This document shows positions 55,210 to 64,000 of a DNA stretch of 64,000 nucleotides, piece by piece. Source of the DNA: Streptomyces sp. NL15-2K. GTDB taxonomy: Bacteria; Actinomycetota; Actinomycetes; Streptomycetales; Streptomycetaceae. Each line of letters starts with the position of its first letter. Positions within the stretch are counted from its first letter, which is position 1. The notes under the pieces are model-generated. The model was not told the origin of the DNA. It worked only from the letters and a program-made list of their open reading frames with translations, and made no database searches. A program made the position numbers and the translations under genes. The stretch spans positions 1,958,501 to 2,022,500 of the forward strand of contig NZ_CP130630.1 of the NCBI RefSeq assembly GCF_030551255.1, given 5' to 3'.

Positions 55210-56040
55210 TCAGTAGCCCCGCTGGCTCGCGTAGAAGACCAGCCGGTACTTGCCGATCTGCACCTCGTCACCGTTGTTCAGGGCGACCTGGTCGATGCGC
55301 TCACGGTTGACGTACGTACCGTTCAGGCTGCCCACGTCGGCCACCGTGAACGAGCCGTCCGGACCACGGCGGAACTCCACATGCCGGCGGGAAACCGTCA
55401 CGTCGTCCAGGAAGATGTCGCTCTGCGGATGACGTCCGGCCGTGGTCAGGTCGCCGTCCAGCAGGAAGCGGCTGCCCGAGTTCGGCCCGCGGCGCACCAC
55501 CAGCAGCGCCGAGCCGAGCGGCAGGGCGTCGACGGCCGCCTGCGCCTCCGGGGAGAGCATGGGAATCGGCGTCTGGCCCGTGGCCTCGGCGTCGTAGGCC
55601 TCGAGTCCGGAGATGGAGATCGTGGAGGTCGTCTCGGACGGACGCTCGGCCGCGGCTCCGGCCCGCAGCGGCGCGCCGCAGTTGGAGCAGAAGCGGCTGT
55701 TCTCCGCGTTGCGGTTACCGCACCTCGTACACACCAGGGCCGACATGGACGGATCCTCCTGCCGCGGCTGCCCCCCGGGGGCATGGGACGCGTACGGGTC
55801 TGCGGAAAACCCTCCACCCGTACTTGAGGTTGACGGTTGCCCGAAACCTATGCCTCCGGACTGGGCAGGGTCAACAGACGGCGCGCCCTGACCTCCGGGA
55901 ATGTCACCGCCCGGACCACCGACCTGATCCCGGAACAGCGGGCGCTGGCCCTCTGCGTCAGGCTGTGCGCGATGACGAGCGGTCGCGTTGTCGCTGCCCT
56001 CTCGCGCGCTCTTGCCGAACAACTTCGCAAACAACTTCAC
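55210..56040 (-). CDS. garA: GarA/OdhI-like FHA protein with zinc-ribbon extension
   Basis: A 276-residue regulator of 2-oxoglutarate and glutamate metabolism. Order: basic N-terminal segment (VKLFAKLFGKSAREG), Gly/Pro/Ser-rich linker to about 95, zinc ribbon with Cys104, Cys107, Cys118, Cys121, an ETTS phosphorylation motif at 136-139, and the FHA domain (about 178-270) with GRHPQSDIFLDDVTVSRRH and VADVGSLNGTYVNRE. In mycobacteria, PknB/PknG phosphorylate ETTS, which then folds back on FHA and shuts off enzyme inhibition. M. tuberculosis GarA lacks the ribbon and is about 110 residues shorter. GTG at 56040 follows AAGGGG. Confidence 0.94.
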   Translation of the reverse strand: MKLFAKLFGKSAREGSDNATARHRAQPDAEGQRPLFRDQVGGPGGDIPGGQGAPSVDPAQSGGIGFGQPSTSSTGGGFSADPYASHAPGGQPRQEDPSMSALVCTRCGNRNAENSRFCSNCGAPLRAGAAAERPSETTSTISISGLEAYDAEATGQTPIPMLSPEAQAAVDALPLGSALLVVRRGPNSGSRFLLDGDLTTAGRHPQSDIFLDDVTVSRRHVEFRRGPDGSFTVADVGSLNGTYVNRERIDQVALNNGDEVQIGKYRLVFYASQRGY

Positions 56041-56230
56041 GGGCGATTCCCCTTGACCGAAACAGACCCGCCCGTGGGGCAGGACGAACCCTGATTGAAC
56101 ACACCGGTCGACCCGGACATCCTCACAACGTCCGTATCCACCAGACAGTTTCCACCACGCACCACCCATTCGGTGCGCCGACCCCCCGCAACCTCATGCC
56201 CTGGCCGGACGCCCCCCATGCACCCCCGGT

Positions 56231-57064
56231 TCACTGGGAGGACGACCGAGCGTAGTCAGGCCGCTTCGCTGCTCGCAAGGCGTCCACGACGATCTTGTCC
56301 GACCGCTCGACGGTCACGGTGGCCTGCTCCTTCTCAAGAGTCTGCACCACGCCTCCAGGGATGTTGAGCGCCGGTTCGAGATCCTGCGGCTTGCCGATGA
56401 CCTTGAAACGATAGGGGGCGTTGATCTTGTTCCCGTCGACACTCACGCTCTTGCCCGAGTCGGTCAGGTACGTGCCCGCGACGACTCGTACGCCGTTCAC
56501 CTGGATCGCCTCCGCCCCGGCCGCGCGAAGTTCCTGGACCGCGTCGAGCAGCATGTTCGCCTCGACCGTCCCCTTCGTGTCATCGATGGTCATGGTGATG
56601 CCGGGCCCCTGCGCGGCCACCGTTCCCGCGAGGATGCCGAGCTGCCTCTCCTTCTCGACCGTCTGCTTGCGGGCCTCTTCGGCCTGGTCCGAACTGTTCT
56701 CCAGCTCGTCCCGCTGCTTCTCGAGACCCTGCTTCTCGTCTTCAAGACGCTGAGTACGGTCGTCCAGTTCGTCGAGGATGCGAACAAGATCTTCCTGACG
56801 CGCACCCCGTAGAGCACTGTCGCTGTCACTGTTCGACGCCACCTGGACGGCCAGACCGAACCCCAGGCCGAACAACAGCACGGCGACGATGAGTTGGGCA
56901 CGCGTGACACGCGGCGGCCACAACCCCTTCACCAGACGTTGCCGGCCGGTCAGCTGCGGCTCCGCATCGGAGGCGTTCCCGGCCGGAGGAGAAGCCGCCG
57001 CCGGCACCTCTTCGGGCAGTTCCCTGCGCAGCCTGTTGCCAGGATTCTCGTCCCGCTTGCTCAT
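56231..57064 (-). CDS. DUF881 membrane protein (Rv1825-like)
   Basis: A 277-residue protein with a cytoplasmic Pro/Ala/Glu-rich N-terminus, one membrane helix (QLIVAVLLFGLGFGLAVQVA, about 58-77), a long coiled coil (about 90-140), and the external DUF881 domain (about 145-260: GPGITMTIDDTKGTVEANML, AEAIQVNGVRVVAGTYLTDS). ATG at 57064 follows GAGG, six bases after the stop of the small basic protein. The DUF881-Sbp-DUF881 trio is conserved across actinobacteria and suspected to act at the cell envelope; its exact function is unknown. Confidence 0.93.
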   Translation of the reverse strand: MSKRDENPGNRLRRELPEEVPAAASPPAGNASDAEPQLTGRQRLVKGLWPPRVTRAQLIVAVLLFGLGFGLAVQVASNSDSDSALRGARQEDLVRILDELDDRTQRLEDEKQGLEKQRDELENSSDQAEEARKQTVEKERQLGILAGTVAAQGPGITMTIDDTKGTVEANMLLDAVQELRAAGAEAIQVNGVRVVAGTYLTDSGKSVSVDGNKINAPYRFKVIGKPQDLEPALNIPGGVVQTLEKEQATVTVERSDKIVVDALRAAKRPDYARSSSQ

Positions 57065-57069
57065 CGGCC

Positions 57070-57402
57070 TCACGCCCGGAACACGTGCCGGCGGATCGCT
57101 GCGGCGTTCGAGAAGATACGGATCCCGAGGACGACGACGACACCGGTGGACAGCTGGGCTCCCACGCCCAGCTTGTCGCCCAGGAACACGATCAGCGCGG
57201 CCACGACCACGTTCGACAAGAACGACACGACGAAGACCTTGTCGTCGAAGATGCCGTCGAGCATGGCCCGCAGACCTCCGAAGACGGCGTCGAGTGCCGC
57301 CACGACGGCGATCGGCAGATAAGGCTCGACGACCGCCGGAACCTCAGGCCGGACCAAAAGGCCGGCCACGACTCCGACGACGAGGCCCAGTACGGCGATC
57401 AC
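57070..57402 (-). CDS. Small basic protein Sbp (DUF1290; Rv1824-like)
   Basis: A 110-residue protein with about three membrane helices (MIAVLGLVVGVVAGLLV first; VSFLSNVVVAALIVFLGDKL). The conserved central motif is YLPIAVVAALDAVFGGLRAM. The C-terminus is basic (RIFSNAAAIRRHVF). It overlaps the end of the upstream DUF881 gene by four bases and precedes the second DUF881 gene, so the trio is translationally coupled. Function unknown; in Firmicutes sbp adjoins ftsAZ, which hints at division or envelope work. Confidence 0.93.
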   Translation of the reverse strand: MIAVLGLVVGVVAGLLVRPEVPAVVEPYLPIAVVAALDAVFGGLRAMLDGIFDDKVFVVSFLSNVVVAALIVFLGDKLGVGAQLSTGVVVVLGIRIFSNAAAIRRHVFRA

Positions 57403-58295
57403 GATGTGCCCTTCTCGGTTTTCTGCTGTGCTGTACGTACGGTCACACTCGGTGCGGCGGGCAGCCGGAGGTCGTCCTCCACGGAGATGGCGGTCCGGAT
57501 GCCGAAGTTCTCCTGCAGCGCGTGCAGATACAGCCCGTCGGCGCTGTTCTGGAATCTGCCGCTCATCCCCTTGCCGTCCCCCACGGCAAGCACCGTATAC
57601 GGCGGAACCAGCGGCTTGTTGTCGACCAGTATCGCCTCACCCGCGGCCCTGATCGCCGACAGCGTCGTCAACCGCTGCCCGTTGATGGAGACGGCCTCCG
57701 CGCCCGACTCCCACAGGCCGTTGACCACGCGCTGCATGTCACGGTCGCGCACCCGCCCGGTGTCGGAGAACCCCGAGGTCTCCCGCGGGTCGCCGTCACC
57801 TTCCGTGGTGGCTTCCTTGGCGTCGTCCACGACCAGTTTCACGCCGGGGCCGCGCACCTCGGTCGAACCCGCCAGAAGCCCCAAGAGCTCCGTCTGGTCA
57901 CTGTCGCCGGTCTTCTTGAGGGCCTCGCGCTGCCGCGCGCTCACGTTGTCCCGCAGCTTGTCGACGGAGTCCTCGAGTTTGTCCGCCGCCTCGGTCTCCC
58001 GGTCGATGCGGTCGATCAGTTCCTCGCGCTCCTTGGCCACGGCGGGCGCCGCGACCCTCGCCTGTGCCGCGCCGACGGTCACCACCAGAGCCGCGAGCAC
58101 CAGGCCGGCGGCCAGACCGAGCTTCGCCCTGAGAGTCTTCGGCATGCCGCCGTCGCCACTGGCCCTCTTCCGGGCGGCCGCTTCGGCGTAGCCGTCGTCG
58201 AGGCTGTGGTCCATGACGTTGGTGAGCAGCGACATGGACGCGTCCGGACGCGACGCGCGCGTGGGGGTGCTCCGAACGGGGGGCTGCTGCGGCAT
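57399..58295 (-). CDS. DUF881 membrane protein (Rv1823-like)
   Basis: A 298-residue protein: hydrophilic N-terminus (to about 55), one membrane helix (LGLAAGLVLAALVVTVGAAQ), a coiled coil (about 85-130, EREELIDRIDRETEAADKLE), and the DUF881 domain (GPGVKLVVDDAKEATTEGDG, GAEAVSINGQRLTTLSAIRA, PPYTVLAVGDGKGMSGRF). The start at 58295 (MPQQPPVRS) lacks a clear ribosome binding site; an ATG at 58304 is possible. It is the first gene of the DUF881-Sbp-DUF881 set. The two DUF881 copies are clearly diverged, suggesting different partners. Confidence 0.92.
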   Translation of the reverse strand: MPQQPPVRSTPTRASRPDASMSLLTNVMDHSLDDGYAEAAARKRASGDGGMPKTLRAKLGLAAGLVLAALVVTVGAAQARVAAPAVAKEREELIDRIDRETEAADKLEDSVDKLRDNVSARQREALKKTGDSDQTELLGLLAGSTEVRGPGVKLVVDDAKEATTEGDGDPRETSGFSDTGRVRDRDMQRVVNGLWESGAEAVSINGQRLTTLSAIRAAGEAILVDNKPLVPPYTVLAVGDGKGMSGRFQNSADGLYLHALQENFGIRTAISVEDDLRLPAAPSVTVRTAQQKTEKGTS

Positions 58296-58401
58296 GCCGC
58301 ACATCGTCGCACGTCGCGCCCGCTACCTCCGAATGGCCCCAGCGCACGTACCGGACAGGCTCCCTTGGGGACACCTGTCCGGCACGCGCGCGTGCTGTGA
58401 T

Positions 58402-60897
58402 TCAGCGCCCGGCGCTGTCCACGACCGCCGACCACTCGTCGAGCAGAGCCTGCGCCGAGGCGTCGTCCGGCCCCTCCGCCCACAGGTGGGTGACCGCCTC
58501 GGCCGGGTCGGGCAGCACCATCACCCAGCGCCCGTCGGTCTCGACGACCCTCACACCGTCGGTGGTGTCCACGAAGCGATCTCCGGCCGCCTCCACGACC
58601 CGCCGCATCACAAGCCCCTTCACGGCCCAGGGAGTCGCCAGATCACGCTTGAGCACGTGCGCTCGCGGTATCCGCGCATCGATCTGGCTGAGCGTCAACT
58701 GCGTCCGTGCCACCAGCCCGATCAGCCGTACGAAGGCCGCCGCGCCGTCGAAGACACTGCTGAACTCGGGGACGATGAAGCCACCCTTGCCGTCACCGCC
58801 GAAGATGGTCGTGTCGTCGCGCCCGACCCGGGTCAGATCGTCGGGAGACGTCGTCGTCCACTCCACCTGCGTGCCGTGATACGCCGCCACCTGCTCGGCG
58901 ATCCTCGTAGTGGTCACCGGCAGAGCCACCCGGCCGCTGCGCCGCTCCGCGGCGACCAGATCGAGCATCACGAGCAGCGCCCGGTCGTCCTCGATGATGC
59001 GGCCCTTCTCGTCCACCAGCGACAGCCGCTCACCGACGGGGTCGAAGCGCACTCCGAAGGCGGCGCCCGAGGACGCCGCGATCTCACCGAGCCGCACCAG
59101 CCCCGACCGACGCATGTCGGCCGTCTCCGTCGGCCGCGATTCGTTCAGACCGGGATTGATGGTGAGCGAGTCCACACCGAGCTTGCCGAGCAGGCTGGGC
59201 AGCACGAGCCCTGCGCTGCCGTTCGAGGCGTCGACGACGACCTTGAGCCCCGACTCGGCGATTCCCGTCGTATCGACGTTCCGCAACAACGAGCCGGTGT
59301 ACGAATCGAAGACGCTGGCCGGGAAGTGCAGATCCCCGATCTCGCCTGGGAACGCCCGCCGGTACTCCTGCCGCGCGAACACCCGGTCCAGCTTGCGCTG
59401 ACTCGCCTGGGAGAGGTCGGCCCCCCTGCCGTCGAAGAACATGATGTCCACGGAGTCCGGCACGCCCGGCGTGGTCCGGATCATGATCCCGCCGGCACTG
59501 CCCCGACCGGTCTGCTGCCGGGCCACGGGCAGCGGTACGTTCTCCAGGTCGCGTACGTCGATGGCGCTGGCCTGCAAGGCGGAGATGACCGCCCGCTTCA
59601 GCGCACGGGCACCACGGGAGTGGTCGCGGGCCGTCGTGACGGTCGAGCCCTTCTTGAGGGTCGTCGCGTAGGCGCCGGCCAGACGGACGGCGAGTTCGGG
59701 CGTGATCTCCACGTTCAAGATCCCGGAGACTCCGCGGGCGCCGAAGAGATGCGCCTGCCCCCTGGACTCCCAGATGACCGACGTGTTGACGAACGCGCCG
59801 GCCTCGATCGTCTTGAACGGGTAGACCCGCACGTTGCCCTGAACGATCGATTCCTCACCGATCAAGCACTCGTCCCCGATGACGGCGCCGTCCTCGATCC
59901 GGGCCGCGCGCATGATGTCGGTGTTCTTTCCGACGACACAGCCGCGGAGATTGCTGTGCTGGCCGACGTACACGTTGTCATGCACAACGGCCTTGTGCAG
60001 AAACGCCCCGGTTTTCACGACGACGTTCGAGCCGACGACCGAGTGCTCCCGGATTTCGGCGCCGGCTTCGACCTTGGCGTAGTCCCCGATGTAGAGAGGA
60101 CCACGCAGAACCGCGTCCGGATGCACCTCGGCGCCCTCGGCCACCCACACACCCGGCGAGATCTCGAAACCGTCGATCTCGACGTCGACCTTGCCCTCCA
60201 GGACGTCGGCCTGCGCCTTCACGTAGCTCTCGTGGGTACCGACGTCCTCCCAGTAGCCCTCGGCCACATAGCCGTAAACCGGCTTGCCCTCCTTCATCAA
60301 CTGAGGAAAGACGTCGCCGGACCAGTCCACGGGCACATCGGGTTCGACATAGTCGAAGACCTCGGGCTCCATCACGTAGATACCCGTGTTCACGGTGTCC
60401 GAGAAAACCTGGCCCCAGGTCGGCTTCTCCAGGAAGCGCTCGACCTTGCCCTCCTCGTCGACGATCGTGATGCCGAATTCCAATGGATTGGGCACACGCG
60501 TCAGACAGACGGTGACCAGGGCACCTTTTTCCTTGTGGAAATTGATGAGCTCGGTGAGATCGAAGTCGGTCAGGGCATCACCGGAGATGACAAGGAAGGC
60601 ATCGTCCTTCAACGCCTCCTCGGCGTTCTTGACGCTTCCGGCGGTACCGAGTGGCTTCTCCTCATTGGCATAGCTGAGCTCCATTCCGAGCTCTTCACCG
60701 TCACCGAAGTAGTTCTTTACCAGTGACGCCAGGAACTGGACGGTAACGACGGTCTCGTTGAGCCCATGCCTTTTGAGCAGCCGCAGAACGTGCTCCATGA
60801 TCGGCCGGTTGGCCACCGGCAGGAGCGGCTTGGGCATGCTTGAGGTCATTGGACGAAGGCGCGTGCCTTCGCCTCCGGCCATCACGACGGCCTTCAT
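58402..60897 (-). CDS. Sugar-nucleotidyltransferase / phosphohexomutase fusion
   Basis: An 831-residue protein with three parts: an NTP-transferase domain (about 1-230; MKAVVMAGGEGTRLRPMTSS, GDALTDFDL), a left-handed beta-helix (about 245-365; imperfect hexapeptides such as VWVAEGAEVHPDAVLRGPLY), and a phosphoglucomutase/phosphomannomutase-like region from about 380 with the phosphoserine loop ARDHSRGARALKRA. It would make GDP-mannose or a related sugar nucleotide and could interconvert 6- and 1-phosphates. ATG at 60897 has AGGAGG at longer-than-usual spacing. It separates the DUF881 block from the phosphatidyltransferase. The preferred sugar is inferred. Confidence 0.92.
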   Translation of the reverse strand: MKAVVMAGGEGTRLRPMTSSMPKPLLPVANRPIMEHVLRLLKRHGLNETVVTVQFLASLVKNYFGDGEELGMELSYANEEKPLGTAGSVKNAEEALKDDAFLVISGDALTDFDLTELINFHKEKGALVTVCLTRVPNPLEFGITIVDEEGKVERFLEKPTWGQVFSDTVNTGIYVMEPEVFDYVEPDVPVDWSGDVFPQLMKEGKPVYGYVAEGYWEDVGTHESYVKAQADVLEGKVDVEIDGFEISPGVWVAEGAEVHPDAVLRGPLYIGDYAKVEAGAEIREHSVVGSNVVVKTGAFLHKAVVHDNVYVGQHSNLRGCVVGKNTDIMRAARIEDGAVIGDECLIGEESIVQGNVRVYPFKTIEAGAFVNTSVIWESRGQAHLFGARGVSGILNVEITPELAVRLAGAYATTLKKGSTVTTARDHSRGARALKRAVISALQASAIDVRDLENVPLPVARQQTGRGSAGGIMIRTTPGVPDSVDIMFFDGRGADLSQASQRKLDRVFARQEYRRAFPGEIGDLHFPASVFDSYTGSLLRNVDTTGIAESGLKVVVDASNGSAGLVLPSLLGKLGVDSLTINPGLNESRPTETADMRRSGLVRLGEIAASSGAAFGVRFDPVGERLSLVDEKGRIIEDDRALLVMLDLVAAERRSGRVALPVTTTRIAEQVAAYHGTQVEWTTTSPDDLTRVGRDDTTIFGGDGKGGFIVPEFSSVFDGAAAFVRLIGLVARTQLTLSQIDARIPRAHVLKRDLATPWAVKGLVMRRVVEAAGDRFVDTTDGVRVVETDGRWVMVLPDPAEAVTHLWAEGPDDASAQALLDEWSAVVDSAGR

Positions 60898-61013
60898 GTC
60901 GGAAGCGTCCTCCTCTAAGAGACGACGGTCTAGCCGACTTCACCCGTCCAGATTGTCCCGCACTTTTCCGCCGCGGGCCATCGCGCCGCTACAGCTGCTT
61001 CAACCGGCGGGGG

Positions 61014-61622
61014 TCAGTCGGTCATGGCGTCCGCACGAACCAGGCGGCGGACTTGTACGACGTAGAGAACTCCTGCCCACCAGTACAGCGTTGTACCCCA
61101 TCCGGCGAACGCCCATCCGAAAATAGCAGCGAGTGACGAGATCCATCCACTTCCGTCACTGAGCAACAGCAACGGGAAGGCATACATCAGGTTGAACGTC
61201 GCTGCCTTGCCCAGGAAGTTCACCTGCGGCGGCGGATAGCCATGACGTCTGAGGATGCCCACCATCACCAGCAGAACCAGCTCTCGCGCCAAAAGTACAG
61301 CAGTCAACCAGATTGGCAGAATCTCGCGCCAGGTGAGGCCGATCAAAGTCGAGAGAATGTAGAGGCGGTCGGCCGCGGGGTCCAGAAGCCGGCCAAGGCT
61401 GCTGATCTGGTTCCAACGCCGAGCGAGCTTGCCGTCCAGGTAGTCACTGATCCCGCTCAGAGCCAGGACCAGCAGCGCCCAGCCATCACTCTTGGGGCCG
61501 CCGAACTCGGGCCGGAGGATGAGCCACAGGAAGACCGGCACGCCGACGAGCCGCGCCATGCTGAGGATGTTGGGGATGGTGAGGACCCGGTCCGTCTGTA
61601 CGCGGGTCTCCTGGACCTCCAC
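61014..61622 (-). CDS. CDP-alcohol phosphatidyltransferase (PgsA-like, Rv1822-like)
   Basis: A 202-residue membrane enzyme that transfers a phosphatidyl group from CDP-diacylglycerol to an alcohol, making phosphatidylglycerol phosphate, cardiolipin or a relative. The signature D-G-x2-A-R-x8-G-x3-D-x3-D is complete (LDGKLARRW then GRLLDPAADRL). About six helices are predicted. GTG at 61622 has AGGAGG seven bases upstream. It lies 54 bases downstream of the rRNA terminator, so promoters must sit close to or within its leader. It matches the position of pgsA2 in M. tuberculosis. Confidence 0.93.
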   Translation of the reverse strand: MEVQETRVQTDRVLTIPNILSMARLVGVPVFLWLILRPEFGGPKSDGWALLVLALSGISDYLDGKLARRWNQISSLGRLLDPAADRLYILSTLIGLTWREILPIWLTAVLLARELVLLVMVGILRRHGYPPPQVNFLGKAATFNLMYAFPLLLLSDGSGWISSLAAIFGWAFAGWGTTLYWWAGVLYVVQVRRLVRADAMTD

Positions 61623-61683
61623 CCGGGAGCCTCCTGTGGGAAACGTGCCAACGATGCTCCCTGACCTTACCGCAACGCAAAAA

Positions 61684-61722
61684 AGCTCTGGCTCTCGGGC
61701 TGTGCGCCCAAGAGCCAGAGCT
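61684..61722 (-). terminator. Terminator of the rRNA operon
   Basis: On the minus strand AGCTCTGGCTCTTGGGC and GCCCGAGAGCCAGAGCT form a 17-bp stem with one mismatch and a 5-base loop, followed directly by a run of T. It is a strong factor-independent terminator just after 5S rRNA. Confidence 0.92.
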
Positions 61723-61731
61723 CTAAAAGGA

Positions 61732-61850
61732 GTTCGGCGGCGTCCTACTCTCCCACAGGGTCCCCCCTGCAGTACCATCGGCGCTGTAAGGCTTAGCTTC
61801 CGGGTTCGGAATGTAACCGGGCGTTTCCCTCACGCTATAACCACCGAAAC
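61732..61850 (-). rRNA. rrf: 5S ribosomal RNA
   Basis: About 119 bases, read leftward from GTTTCGGTGGTTATAGCG to GGACGCCGCCGAAC. It contains the conserved TCCGAACCCGGAAGCTAAGC and GGTACTGC segments of bacterial 5S. The ends are set by pairing of the first and last helix and are accurate to a few bases. It lies about 90 bases after 23S and before the operon terminator. Confidence 0.95.
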
Positions 61851-61942
61851 ACTATGAAACTGTGAACGCCACACCATCGCCGTGTGGCCCGGCAACGGGG
61901 CTGTTCGTGGTTTCAGAACCAACACAGTGGACGCGAGCAACT

Positions 61943-64000
<2,058 letters not shown>

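Noticed and set aside
61851..61942. tRNA gene in the 23S-5S spacer
   Set aside because: No cloverleaf or T-loop sequence is seen in the 92 bases.

Overview
The window is a piece of a Streptomyces-type actinomycete chromosome. The evidence is the very high G+C content, frequent GTG starts with GGAGG-type ribosome binding sites, Tat and lipoprotein exports, several Streptomyces-typical small families (DUF5999, DUF1707, HTH-Mop proteins), and an actinobacterial gcvP-garA-DUF881 block that runs in the same direction as a 23S-5S rRNA pair at the right end.

Region 1 (1-10,000): a CopC-CopD copper protein cut by the left edge and apparently frameshifted, a lipoprotein, a SulP transporter beside a beta-carbonic anhydrase (probable bicarbonate uptake), a gene-poor kilobase holding a HipA-like fragment, a Rieske lipoprotein, an isochorismatase-fold protein without its catalytic triad, a split-barrel flavoprotein, and a LysR regulator divergent from an EamA exporter.

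Region 2 (9,970-23,420): a cluster for a chorismate-derived aromatic compound: AraC regulator, PhzS-like FAD monooxygenase, HpaB-type hydroxylase, DHA2 drug exporter, NmrA-like protein, TrpE/PabB-like enzyme and class II DAHP synthase. The hydroxylase carries a frameshift and the TrpE-like gene is frameshifted and truncated, so the cluster looks decayed. Three copies of a foldback repeat bounded by (C)TAG lie here at the 3' ends of genes, and an IS481-family element sits in the terminal CTAG of one copy. A MocR regulator divergent from two FMN-barrel genes follows.

Region 3 (23,450-33,010): EamA exporters, a Clp-N protein, a SRPBCC protein preceded by three 19-bp tandem repeats, PadR, PhzF-like, CPBP and GCS2-ligase genes, and small hypotheticals with structured spacers. 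Region 4 (33,190-40,360): a xylan-use regulon (LacI regulator, GH10 xylanase, sugar ABC importer, GH43 enzyme) with a shared GAAA/TTTC operator. Region 5 (40,600-47,580): an APC permease, a DUF1707 protein, and a molybdate locus (HTH-Mop regulator, modA, modB, modC, double-Mop molbindin) with ModE-like palindromes and an odd repeat-rich modB-modC spacer.

Region 6 (47,650-64,000): apart from one PRC-barrel gene, everything is on the minus strand: gcvP with a tandem glycine riboswitch, dinB, then a block matching the order of M. tuberculosis Rv1822-Rv1830 (MerR, DUF151, MerR, GarA, DUF881, Sbp, DUF881, CDP-alcohol phosphatidyltransferase) but lacking gcvH and with a nucleotidyltransferase-phosphohexomutase fusion inserted. 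A strong terminator, 5S rRNA and the 3' two-thirds of 23S rRNA close the window.
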